In this document: piece by piece, positions 25,499-33,406 of the stretch
Position numbering within the stretch: the stretch's first letter is position 1
How the letters are laid out: the number at the start of each line of letters is the position of its first letter
NCBI GenBank assembly: GCA_965222935.1
Contig: CBDCVA010000002.1
Span: 186,001 to 250,000 of the forward strand
Origin: CBDCVA01 sp965222935 [NCBI: Candidatus Latescibacterota bacterium]
Lineage (GTDB): Bacteria; Latescibacterota; CBDCVA01
Reading direction: 5' to 3'
Length of the DNA stretch: 64,000 bases
The notes under the pieces: generated by a model
The model's database searches: none
What the model saw: only the letters and a program-made list of their open reading frames with translations
Told to the model about the DNA's origin: nothing
Program-made: the position numbers and the translations under genes

Positions 25499-27184
25499 TC
25501 ACTCGCCCCAGGTCACGCTCCTGATCGGCGGGATGATCTCGTTCGGATCGATCGCCACGTCCACGACCGTCGGACGCTCGCTGGCTATGAAATCCGGCAG
25601 ACAGGCCGCAAGTTCCCCCGGCCGGGTGATACGGGTTCCGACCGCGCCCAGGCTCCGGGCAAGCCTCACGTAGTCCACGGGCGCGAATGCTTTGGGGAGA
25701 CCCCGCTCGAACTGCTGCTTGTGTGAATGCTCGGTGAAGCCGTACCCGCCGTTGTTGAGCACGATCCAGATTACAGGGACATCGTCGGTGACGGCCGTCG
25801 CGAGCTCGAGGCCGTTCATCATAAAGCAGCCATCGCCCGTCACCGCCACGACGGGCCGCTCGGGTGCCGCCAGCTTAGCACCGATGGGCGCCGCCACGCC
25901 CCAACCCATGCACGCCATGTTCAGCGAGATCTGGTAGCCGGTGGGAGTACGCGGACGGAAGTACTGAATGAGCCACGCCAGGTTCTCTCCCGAATCGCCG
26001 AAGACGACCCCCTCGGGCGGGAGCGCCGCGTTCAGATCGGCGATGGCCCGCTGTGGCAGGAGTGGCTCGGCCGTGCTCTCGGTCTTCTCCGGCTCGGGGT
26101 AGGGGGGCAGCGCTTCGCGCAGGCGGGAAAGAGCCTCCGCGCTCCGCTTGTACATGGGCTCGGGTGATCGCGCGCGAATCGCTGCCAGGAGGTCTCCGAG
26201 CACCGCCTTCGCATCGCCCACGAGTCCCAGCCGCGTGGGGAAGTTGCGGCCGATTTCTCCGCCGTCAACGTCGCAGTGGATCAGAGAGACCACCTTATCC
26301 AACGCCGCCTCAAAGCCAATCGTCGCCATGTGGCCCAGGCCCGTCCCCACCGCCAGAACCGTGCCCCTTTCGCCGTCGAAGAGAGCGCGCGCCCGTGGAG
26401 CGTAGCTGTAGCCGATGTGGCCCGCGTTCAGCGGATGATCCGCCGGCACGGCGGCGCGCCCCTGAGGCGTCGTCACCACGGGCGAGCCCAAGTGCTCCGC
26501 AAGCGCCTGCAGTTCCTTCCAGGCGCGGCTCAGGACCACGCCACGCCCCGCGATGAGCACCACGTCGTCGCTTTGACTCAGAAGTTCAGCCGCTTCCTCG
26601 ACTGCCTCGGGCGGGGCACACGGCAGCATCTTCCCGTCCACACCCGGCGCCCGCGGCTCGCCGGGCACTTCCTCCTTCAGGAGATCCACCGGGATGCTGA
26701 TATGGGCGGGACCCGGTCGTCCCGCCTTGGCTATCGTCGCCGCCAGGGGCACCAGCCGCGCCAGGTGCGCCGGATTGGCCGCCTGCGCCGTGTACTTCAC
26801 CAGCGGCCGCAGCACGTCGGTGATGTTCGCTCCTGTGCGGGAACCCACCTCCTGAAAGGCCACGCCGCCCGCTCTCTCCCTGGGGACCTGGCCGGTGAAA
26901 ACGAGTAGCGGCGTCGAGTCAGCCCCTGCGACGAGCAAGCCCGAGGCGAGGTTCGTGGAGCCGGGGCCCGAGCTGGCGCAGACGACCCCCAGTTCGGTTG
27001 AAAGCCGCGCAAAACCATCCGCCATGAAGGCCGCGCCCTCCTCGTGCCGGGCAATGACTACCCGCGGCGGCGACACGTCCTGAAGCGCATCGTAGAGCGC
27101 ACTCGTCGAGTGGCCCGGCACGCCGAAGATGACCGGAGGGCCGTGTTGCTCCAAAAAACGCGCGATGTATCCAGCGCCGTCCAT
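25499..27184 (-). CDS. Thiamine diphosphate-dependent enzyme, acetolactate synthase-like
   Basis: 561 aa from ATG 27184. The N-terminal PYR domain has the activating glutamate in ARHEEGAAF (Glu48) and SGPGSTNLASGL; the PP domain has GDGCFMMNGLELATAV with NN further on (the ThDP/Mg site). The overall plan is that of the acetolactate synthase/benzoylformate decarboxylase family. No regulatory subunit gene or other ilv genes are adjacent, so a catabolic or unknown 2-oxo-acid reaction is as likely as valine synthesis. An in-frame ATG 29 codons further 5' exists; neither has a strong ribosome-binding site. Confidence 0.85.
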   Translation of the reverse strand: MDGAGYIARFLEQHGPPVIFGVPGHSTSALYDALQDVSPPRVVIARHEEGAAFMADGFARLSTELGVVCASSGPGSTNLASGLLVAGADSTPLLVFTGQVPRERAGGVAFQEVGSRTGANITDVLRPLVKYTAQAANPAHLARLVPLAATIAKAGRPGPAHISIPVDLLKEEVPGEPRAPGVDGKMLPCAPPEAVEEAAELLSQSDDVVLIAGRGVVLSRAWKELQALAEHLGSPVVTTPQGRAAVPADHPLNAGHIGYSYAPRARALFDGERGTVLAVGTGLGHMATIGFEAALDKVVSLIHCDVDGGEIGRNFPTRLGLVGDAKAVLGDLLAAIRARSPEPMYKRSAEALSRLREALPPYPEPEKTESTAEPLLPQRAIADLNAALPPEGVVFGDSGENLAWLIQYFRPRTPTGYQISLNMACMGWGVAAPIGAKLAAPERPVVAVTGDGCFMMNGLELATAVTDDVPVIWIVLNNGGYGFTEHSHKQQFERGLPKAFAPVDYVRLARSLGAVGTRITRPGELAACLPDFIASERPTVVDVAIDPNEIIPPIRSVTWGE

Positions 27185-27438
27185 ACTAAACGCGGCCCCC
27201 CTCCGAGGACGGAGGCGGTCGGCTAACCAACGCTTGGCAGAAAACAGTGGCGACATCGAAGTCGTCCACAAGAAACTGTGGAGCGAGCGATGTCGATCGA
27301 GGACCGGTCTTAGTGATCGACGCGGTCACAGTAGGTCCCTCCCTCCAGCCGACGCTCCGGGGTCCGCTACATCAATACAGATAGTGAGACAGACGATAGC
27401 TTGCACGCCCGTGCCGTGTCAAGCACGGCGGGGTCCGC

Positions 27439-27467
27439 TTGACCGGGGCGCCAGTCGCCGATATACT
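27439..27467 (+). promoter_or_regulatory. Sigma-70 promoter abutting the HAD gene
   Basis: TTGACC (27439-27444), 17-base spacer, TATACT (27462-27467). Transcription should begin about seven bases downstream, practically at the ATG at 27475, so the message is likely leaderless. The divergent ThDP-enzyme gene starts at 27184. Confidence 0.6.
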
Positions 27468-27474
27468 GCCTCCG

Positions 27475-28071
27475 ATGCTCAAAGCTGTGCTTTTCGACCT
27501 CGACGGGACGCTCACCGTGCCTTGCCTTGATTTTGCCCGAATGCGCGCCGATGTGGGCGCCCCGCCCGAGAGGACCATTCTCGAGCACATCGCGACGCTC
27601 GAGGATACGGATCGCGAGGCTGCGCTGCGCGTGCTCGATGGCCACGAGCTGCCGGCCAGTCGCGGCTCTGAACTTCGTCCCGGTGCCCGCGAGGCCCTGG
27701 CGCACGTCCGCTCTTGCGGGCTGCGGACGGCCATCGTCACAAATAACAGCCGCGAGGCGGCCCGCATCGTCATCGCCAGGCACAGCCTCGTCGTAGACCG
27801 GGTCCTCACTCGCGAGCACGCCCCACCGAAACCGGAGCCTGACCTCCTCGTGCGCACACTAGCCGCGTTCGGCATCGCACCACGCGAGGCCCTGTTCATC
27901 GGGGACGGGAGTCTCGACACGGCGGCGGCGGTGCGGGCGGACGTCCCGCATGCGCTTATCGGCGACGACGACACCTCACCTAACGGGGCGGAGTGGACCC
28001 TCGCCAGTTTGCAGGAACTGCCCGCCCTCGTCGATAAGCTGCTCGATTCGGGAGGACGGGAGGGGCGCTAA
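27475..28071 (+). CDS. HAD-family phosphatase
   Basis: 198 aa. Motif I DLDGT with Asp8/Asp10, motif II within IVTNNSR, the lysine of PPKPEPDLL and motif III GDGSLDTAAAV follow the HAD phosphatase order (Gph-like, with a small helical cap). The substrate is unknown. ATG 27475 must be the true start since motif I begins at residue 8. There is no Shine-Dalgarno sequence, in line with the adjacent promoter and a leaderless transcript. The zinc dehydrogenase gene follows after four bases. Confidence 0.88.
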   Translation: MLKAVLFDLDGTLTVPCLDFARMRADVGAPPERTILEHIATLEDTDREAALRVLDGHELPASRGSELRPGAREALAHVRSCGLRTAIVTNNSREAARIVIARHSLVVDRVLTREHAPPKPEPDLLVRTLAAFGIAPREALFIGDGSLDTAAAVRADVPHALIGDDDTSPNGAEWTLASLQELPALVDKLLDSGGREGR

Positions 28072-28075
28072 AATC

Positions 28076-29134
28076 ATGGCCAACACGATGGCCGCGGCGG
28101 TGCTACGTAGGCCGCGCGAGATCCGCGTCGAGGAGCGGCCGGTCCCCGAGCCCCGTCCCGGAGAGGTGCTGGTGCAGCTCGGTCGAGTCGGCGTCTGCGG
28201 TTCCGACATCCATTGGTGGCGAACGGGTAGCATCGGGGGTCGGGTCATCGAAAGACCCCTTGTCCTGGGTCACGAGTGCGCAGGGATCATCGTCGCTGTT
28301 GGGCAGGGGATCGACCCGGGGCGAGTCGGTGAACGCGTCGCTGTGGAGCCAGGCGTCCCCTGCCGCCGCTGCCGCTTCTGCAAAGCCGGTCGTTATAACC
28401 TCTGCCCCGCCGTCGTCTTTTTCGGAGTGCCGCATGTGGACGGCGCACTCACCGAGTACGTCACGGTTGCCGCCGATTTCGCCCACCTGTTGCCCGATCG
28501 TGTCACCCTCGAGGAGGGTGCGATGATGGAGCCCTTGGCCGTGGGTCTCGCCGCCGTCGGGCGCGGGGAGGTGGCGGTGCGCGAGGCGGTCTTGGTATTG
28601 GGAGCGGGGACCGTCGGTCTGATGACCGTGGCGGCTGCTAAGGCGCGAGGCGCGGCGCCCGTTATCGCCGTGGACATCAGCCCCTTCCGCCTGGAGTGGG
28701 CGCGCCGTATGGGCGCTGATCTGGCGCTGGATGCGCGAGCCGATGACGTGGCCGCGATCGTGGCGGGTCAAACCGATGGCTACGGCCCCGACGTCGTCAT
28801 CGAGACCGCCGGAACACCGCGCACGACCCAGCAGACGATTGAGCTTGCTAGCCGCGGCGGACGCGCCGTCTGGGTCGGCCTGCCGGAGGAGGCGACGTTT
28901 CCGATCGACATGGTGCTCGCGGTGCGCAAAGAGCTGGATATTCGTGGCGTTTTCCGGTACGTCAACGTTTTCCCCAAGGCCATCGAGTTGGTCGCAAGTG
29001 GTGCGATCAACGTGCGGCCGCTGGTCACGCATACGTACGCTCTGGATGAGACGCAGGAGGCCGTGGCTTTCGCTGATAGTCATAAAGATGAGGCGCTCAA
29101 GGTGATGATCGCGCTCGAGGACGCGGTGTCCTAG
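28076..29134 (+). CDS. Zinc-dependent medium-chain alcohol/polyol dehydrogenase
   Basis: 352 aa. Catalytic-zinc residues are in GVCGSDIHWW and GHECAG; the structural zinc has four cysteines in CRRCRFCKAGRYNLC; the Rossmann loop is VLVLGAGTVGLMTVAAAK. The pattern is closest to sorbitol/xylitol dehydrogenase and L-threonine dehydrogenase-type MDR enzymes, NAD-dependent oxidation of a secondary alcohol of a polyol. The substrate is not decided by the sequence. The start at 28076 is the ATG nearest to a GGAGG-containing stretch, four bases after the HAD stop, so the two genes are co-transcribed. Confidence 0.9.
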   Translation: MANTMAAAVLRRPREIRVEERPVPEPRPGEVLVQLGRVGVCGSDIHWWRTGSIGGRVIERPLVLGHECAGIIVAVGQGIDPGRVGERVAVEPGVPCRRCRFCKAGRYNLCPAVVFFGVPHVDGALTEYVTVAADFAHLLPDRVTLEEGAMMEPLAVGLAAVGRGEVAVREAVLVLGAGTVGLMTVAAAKARGAAPVIAVDISPFRLEWARRMGADLALDARADDVAAIVAGQTDGYGPDVVIETAGTPRTTQQTIELASRGGRAVWVGLPEEATFPIDMVLAVRKELDIRGVFRYVNVFPKAIELVASGAINVRPLVTHTYALDETQEAVAFADSHKDEALKVMIALEDAVS

Positions 29135-29205
29135 CCGTTTACGTATCGTCCATGCGTCGGCGGGGCCGGTCACGAGTGCTCAGTAGCGGCCACTCCCTCA
29201 GCAAG

Positions 29206-29234
29206 TTGACGGCCCGCGGGAGTGCGTGTATTTT
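29206..29234 (+). promoter_or_regulatory. Probable sigma-70 promoter for the sulfurtransferase gene
   Basis: TTGACG (29206-29211), 17 bases, TATTTT (29229-29234). The predicted leader before the sulfurtransferase ATG is about 200 bases long and contains a small open reading frame with its own GGAGG. Confidence 0.5.
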
Positions 29235-29288
29235 GGGCAGTGGTGGGGAGGTTCCCGTTGTCTGCCCACTTGCGCGGAGGATGAGAAG

Positions 29289-29462
29289 ATGCATGAGAAT
29301 CCGTGCGCTATCAATCGGTCAGCGGTTCCGCTCTATGGCCCCCACAGGAGCGGATACACGGTCCGAACCCCAGCGCGCACGGCCCAGGTGAACCGCGAGA
29401 AAAGGGTAAGACACTGCGGGGGCGATGGAGGCAAGTTCGATGGCGGGCTACGCAAACCCTGA
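29289..29462 (+). CDS. Possible upstream small ORF in the sulfurtransferase leader
   Basis: 57 codons from ATG 29289, preceded by GGAGG (29276-29280) with ideal 8-base spacing, and ending inside the first codons of the sulfurtransferase gene. The peptide is basic with two cysteines (NPCAIN, VRHCGGDGG) and no recognised domain. Its good ribosome-binding site and its overlap with the next gene suggest a translated leader that couples to the downstream gene, but chance cannot be excluded. Confidence 0.35.
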   Translation: MHENPCAINRSAVPLYGPHRSGYTVRTPARTAQVNREKRVRHCGGDGGKFDGGLRKP

Positions 29463-30282
29463 TGTCCTGGTCAGCACGGACTGGGTGGATGAGCACAAGG
29501 CGGACCCGAATGTGCGCCTGGTCGAGGTGGACGTGGACACCGAGGCATACGAGACGGGCCACATCCCGGGCGCCGTCGGTTGGAACTGGCAGTCGCAGTT
29601 GCAGGATGGGCTTCGGCGCGACCTTCTGCCCAAAGCGGACTTCGAGGCCCTCATGAGCAGTTCGGGCATCGTGAACGACACCACCATCGTGCTTTACGGC
29701 GACAACAACAACTGGTTTGCCACCTACGCGTACTGGCAACTCAAGATCTTCGGGCACGAGGATGTCCGCATCATGAACGGCGGTCGCAAAAAGTGGGATC
29801 TGGAAGGCCGCGAGCTGACCCAGGCAGCGCCCAGTGTCTCGGCAGCGTCATATACGGCGCAGGATGCTAACACCTCGCTCCGCGCTATGCGCGCCTTCGT
29901 CGAGGAGAGCATGAACCGGCCGGACCGGGCGATGGTCGATGTCCGCTCGCCCGACGAGTTCACCGGCAAGATCCTCTCGCCGCCCGGCCTGTCCGAGACC
30001 TGCCAGCGAGGCGGTCACATCCCCGGCGCCCAGAACGTCCCCTGGCTCCAAGCTGTCAATGAAGCTGACGGGACCTTCAAATCGGCCGATGATCTCAAGG
30101 TGCTCTATGAGGGCAAAGGCGTCACCTCGGACAAGGATGTCATCGCCTACTGCCGGATCGGCGAGCGCTCGAGCCACACCTGGTTCGCGCTCCGCGAGCT
30201 TTTGGGCTACCCGAACGTGCGCAACTACGACGGCTCGTGGACCGAGTGGGGCAATCTTGTCGATCAGCCCGTCGAGAGGTAA
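29440..30282 (+). CDS. Thiosulfate sulfurtransferase (two-domain rhodanese)
   Basis: 280 aa with tandem rhodanese domains. The catalytic cysteine is Cys238 in AYCRIGERSSHTWF, an actinobacterial/proteobacterial SseA-like loop. The N-terminal domain keeps GHIPGAVGWNW but has aspartate-asparagine (YGDNNNWF) in place of a cysteine loop, so only the second domain is active, as expected. It moves sulfane sulfur from thiosulfate to cyanide or a thiol acceptor. The ATG at 29440 has GGAGG (29427-29431) eight bases upstream; an ATG 15 bases earlier does not. Confidence 0.93.
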   Translation: MAGYANPDVLVSTDWVDEHKADPNVRLVEVDVDTEAYETGHIPGAVGWNWQSQLQDGLRRDLLPKADFEALMSSSGIVNDTTIVLYGDNNNWFATYAYWQLKIFGHEDVRIMNGGRKKWDLEGRELTQAAPSVSAASYTAQDANTSLRAMRAFVEESMNRPDRAMVDVRSPDEFTGKILSPPGLSETCQRGGHIPGAQNVPWLQAVNEADGTFKSADDLKVLYEGKGVTSDKDVIAYCRIGERSSHTWFALRELLGYPNVRNYDGSWTEWGNLVDQPVER

Positions 30283-30617
30283 CGCGTAAAGGCTGCCGCT
30301 GGTACAGGCGTCGGGCTATGACCTGGTGCCCGCACTTTTTTGCGGTGCGCCGAGCAAACGCCAAGGAGCAACTCGAAAGAAGGCCCAGTGGTAGGGTTCC
30401 CGGGGGAGGAGACCTACTACAAGCGCTCAGGGGAAAAAGTAGAGACCGTCACCGCCACGGCGCGCTGGTTTCAATACCCAGCCACCTTCGCGTTCCTCTA
30501 CGGCTGCCGCTCGCCGAAATTGTGAGAGGTTCGCGCGGACCCAGAACCAGGCGGGCCCGCGTGATGACCACTACTCATAGCCAGAAAAAGCCTATCCGGC
30601 CTCCGTCACAATGCTTC
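30283..30617. other. Intergenic region without a convincing gene
   Basis: Between the sulfurtransferase and the convergent small gene. A 61-codon plus-strand frame starting at 30340 has no ribosome-binding site or known domain. CCGCA-CTTTTT-TGCGG near 30325-30345 can form a short hairpin with the T run in its loop, so it is not a standard terminator. Nothing else is seen. Confidence 0.4.
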
Positions 30618-30869
30618 TTAAGGGATGTACGTTCCAGACACGGTCTCGAACAGCGAAGGGCGGGACCCAGGCTTTCTCCGCCGACGGCTCGACACCGGCT
30701 TCCGATCGTGAAGTTCCTCCATCAGTTGGAAATAGATCGCATATAGCTGGCGCGTGGACCGGCTCCGGGGCCGGGGCAGCACACCATGGCCTAGCGTCCC
30801 TTCGGTCAGGAACCAGTCCTCGAGTTGCCAACGTGTCGGCGGGATCCAGTAGCCGCGACGATGACGCAT
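30618..30869 (-). CDS. Small basic protein of unknown function
   Basis: 83 aa, rich in Arg, Trp and Tyr: the start RHRRGYWIPPTRWQLEDWF is followed by a central helix-like part (STRQLYAIYFQLMEEL) and an Arg/Lys cluster. ATG 30869 has GGAGG six bases upstream and a near-consensus promoter just before it, so it is probably a real and well-transcribed gene. No family is recognised. Charge and size would fit a nucleic-acid-binding or regulatory protein, but this is speculation. Confidence 0.6.
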   Translation of the reverse strand: MRHRRGYWIPPTRWQLEDWFLTEGTLGHGVLPRPRSRSTRQLYAIYFQLMEELHDRKPVSSRRRRKPGSRPSLFETVSGTYIP

Positions 30870-30906
30870 GGTACACCTCCATCGGTTAACTGCCCATGCG
30901 AACACT

Positions 30907-30935
30907 AATATACTGTTCTAAAGTGCACTTGTCAA
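30907..30935 (-). promoter_or_regulatory. Near-perfect sigma-70 promoter for the small basic protein
   Basis: On the minus strand: TTGACA (30930-30935), a 17-base spacer and TATATT (30907-30912). The predicted transcript would begin about 30 bases before the ATG at 30869. It is the best promoter match I found in the window. Confidence 0.75.
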
Positions 30936-30991
30936 GCCCCCGGTGTAAAGCTAGCAAGTCATGGTGTCGCGGAGATCGAGATCGTATTTTA

Positions 30992-31020
30992 TTGACAGCC
31001 GTGTGCTTTGACGTTAGCTT
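30992..31020 (+). promoter_or_regulatory. Possible promoter for the polyprenyl synthase gene
   Basis: TTGACA (30992-30997), 17 bases, TAGCTT (31015-31020); perfect -35, weak -10. It lies about 50 bases upstream of the ATG at 31071 and is divergent from the promoter of the small basic protein. Confidence 0.4.
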
Positions 31021-31070
31021 TCCGCCCACGCAGTCGTAGGTGTCTCACCGCGAGTGTTATCAATCAACCT

Positions 31071-32093
31071 ATGCCAATGTCCACGGGCCTTCGCACCTCC
31101 GTCACTCCGTACGCTGACGCGCCGCCTGAGCGCATCTTCAGTTCGATAGACGGCGATCTTCGCCGTTTCGAGGAGGAGCTTCAGTCGGCACTCGCCTCCG
31201 AAATAGGCTTGGTGAGCGACGTCATCTCGCACCTGTTAATCGCCAAGGGCAAGCGTTTTCGCCCTGCTTTGTTACTGCTCACCACGCGGACGCTGGGAGG
31301 CGATGCGGCGCAAGCCATCAAGGCGGCCGCGGCGCTCGAACTCATCCATACCGCTACGCTCGTCCACGACGATGTCGTGGATCAGGCCAGCACCCGCCGT
31401 GGCTCCGTGACCGTCAACTCCCTATGGAATAACAAGATCTCGGTCCTCATGGGTGACTTCCTCTACGCCCGGGCGGTCAGGCTACTCGTTGACATCGGCT
31501 CGCTCGAGGTCATGCAGATCGTCGCCGAGGTCACCGAGCGATTGACGCGTGGCGAGGTGATGCAGATTGGGCAAGGTCGAGACCTATCCACCACCGAGGA
31601 GATGTATCTAGCAACCATAGGTGACAAGACGGCATCGCTCTTCGGGGGGTCGGCCCGGCTGGGAGGGATTTTCAGTGGCTTGGCGCGGGAGGATCTCGAT
31701 CTCTTATCCACCTTTGGTGAGAACCTGGGCATGGCGTTTCAGATCACCGACGACCTGCTTGACTTCGTGGGCGATGCTGCGGTCCTAGGCAAGCCGGTGG
31801 GCAGTGATTTCCGTGAACGCAAAGTCACCTTGCCGATGATCCATGCGTTCAAGAGCGCGACGCCCGACGAGGCCGACTGGCTCAAGCGCCTGTTCGAGCA
31901 GGAGCACAACGACGAGGTAGAACTGGCCCAGGTCGTAGAGTTCGTCCGCGCCAGGGATGGTATCGATTACGCGAGGCGCCGCGCGCGGGAGTTGGGCGCA
32001 CGCGCACGCAGCGCTATCAGTTCTTTCGACCCTTCGGATTACCGGGACGCGTTGATGCTGTCCACCGAGTACGCGACTCATCGCGTTCGATGA
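31071..32093 (+). CDS. Polyprenyl diphosphate synthase (IspB-like)
   Basis: 340 aa, trans-prenyltransferase. The first aspartate-rich motif LVHDDVVDQA and the second FQITDDLLDF, plus KGKRFRPALLLL at the N-terminus, are diagnostic. It elongates FPP/GGPP with IPP into the side chain of the respiratory quinone, or into another long isoprenoid; chain length cannot be read reliably. ATG 31071 (MPMSTG) is the first methionine before the conserved region; a second ATG is two codons later and neither has a clear Shine-Dalgarno sequence. It would supply the quinone used by the complex I encoded 11 kb downstream. Confidence 0.93.
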   Translation: MPMSTGLRTSVTPYADAPPERIFSSIDGDLRRFEEELQSALASEIGLVSDVISHLLIAKGKRFRPALLLLTTRTLGGDAAQAIKAAAALELIHTATLVHDDVVDQASTRRGSVTVNSLWNNKISVLMGDFLYARAVRLLVDIGSLEVMQIVAEVTERLTRGEVMQIGQGRDLSTTEEMYLATIGDKTASLFGGSARLGGIFSGLAREDLDLLSTFGENLGMAFQITDDLLDFVGDAAVLGKPVGSDFRERKVTLPMIHAFKSATPDEADWLKRLFEQEHNDEVELAQVVEFVRARDGIDYARRRARELGARARSAISSFDPSDYRDALMLSTEYATHRVR

Positions 32094-32112
32094 ACCCTAG
32101 GGTATCCGGGAG

Positions 32113-33246
32113 ATGAGGCGTATGCTGAAAGCCTTTGAGCGGAGGGGGCGCTGGCTTCTGGGCGGTGCGGCACAGATGTTCGCTCAGTCGGAACCCGTCA
32201 GCGTTGGAAGCATCACACAAGAGCGGATAAAGCGCATTCTGGTCGTTCGTCAGGACCGGCGGCTCGGCAACCTCACGCTGCTGGTCCCGCTTTTCCGCGG
32301 CCTCAGACGCGCTTTCCCGCGGGCGAACATCACGCTCTTGGCGGCCAAGTCTTTCGCACACCTACTCCGTCCCAGCGAAGGCGTCGACGGGGTCATTCCA
32401 ATGGACCACCAGCGCTGCCTGCGCGACCCCCTTGCGCTCTGGCGACTTGTCTGGCGCCTGCGCCGCGAGCGGTTCGACCTAGCCATTGATGCCAGTCACC
32501 CACACAGCTTCTCCCTGACGAGCGCATCCCTGACACGAGCATCGGGCGCACCCTACAGGCTCGGCCATGCTCATCATGGTCCCGCTCAACGATTCGTCAA
32601 CGTGACCGTGCCTTCGGCCGATGGCCAACAGCACGAGACGGAGTTGCAGTACCAGCTCTTGCGCCATCTCGCGCCCCACGTACCTATGCCGACGATGCGC
32701 GTGGCACTCGACGCTGATGAAGTGACAGCGGCACAACGCATCGCCGCACGCGAGGGCGTCGGCATGGATAGACCCATAGTCGGCATTCATCTGGGAGGGC
32801 GTGGCAAGAAAGCTTGGCCCGCCGAGCGGTTCGCAGCTCTTTCCGATGCCCTCATCGAGCGGCTCATGGTGGACGTTCTCGTGCTCTGGGGCCCTCGCGA
32901 CACGGAGCGGATCGCCGCGTTCAAGGGCGCTGCTCGGCGTCGTGTGTGTGACACCCAGCCTGCCACTGTCCGTCGACTTGCGGCGCTTTGGGCCGTTTGC
33001 GAGATGGCAATCAGCACCGACACCGGGCCGATGCATCTCGCCGACGCTGTGGGCGTCCCCACGCTCGCCATCTTTCAGCGCCCGAACGCGTGGCGATACG
33101 GTCCTCGGGGGACGCTATCGCGTGCGATCGCCGACGTTGGCGGAGTTGTGTCGGTCGCCTCAGTTCTAGATGAAGCGACGGCGATGTTTGAGGCCTCGCG
33201 GCGGTCCGCCTGGGGCCGTGTAGCCGATCCGGTCGCAGCCCACTGA
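32113..33246 (+). CDS. Glycosyltransferase family 9 protein (heptosyltransferase-like)
   Basis: 377 aa. GT9 blocks: ILVVRQDRRLGNLTLLVPLF near residue 42, GIHLGGRGKKAWPAERFAAL in the middle and STDTGPMHLADAVGVPTLAIF in the nucleotide-sugar domain. It differs from the first GT9 protein of the window in carrying a D-R-R-L-G-N loop, as in WaaQ- or RfaF-like enzymes. It probably adds a heptose or related sugar to the LPS core, and lies 19 bases after the polyprenyl synthase gene. Confidence 0.87.
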   Translation: MRRMLKAFERRGRWLLGGAAQMFAQSEPVSVGSITQERIKRILVVRQDRRLGNLTLLVPLFRGLRRAFPRANITLLAAKSFAHLLRPSEGVDGVIPMDHQRCLRDPLALWRLVWRLRRERFDLAIDASHPHSFSLTSASLTRASGAPYRLGHAHHGPAQRFVNVTVPSADGQQHETELQYQLLRHLAPHVPMPTMRVALDADEVTAAQRIAAREGVGMDRPIVGIHLGGRGKKAWPAERFAALSDALIERLMVDVLVLWGPRDTERIAAFKGAARRRVCDTQPATVRRLAALWAVCEMAISTDTGPMHLADAVGVPTLAIFQRPNAWRYGPRGTLSRAIADVGGVVSVASVLDEATAMFEASRRSAWGRVADPVAAH

Positions 33247-33406
33247 AGTTCAGCCACCTGATGTCCTACCCCCCTCAATGGCGCCTCAGGCAGCGTTCTG
33301 CGTTTAGAGAGCCAACTTTGCACGTGATTCTCTCACGGAAGCCCAACCCTCCCCGTACATCTTGACAACAGGCGTGTCCTCCTTCAAGCTGGATTTCTGA
33401 AGCCCT

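Noticed and set aside
30320-30345. Hairpin with T run after the sulfurtransferase as a terminator
   Set aside because: The T residues are in the loop, not after the stem, so it would not act as an intrinsic terminator.
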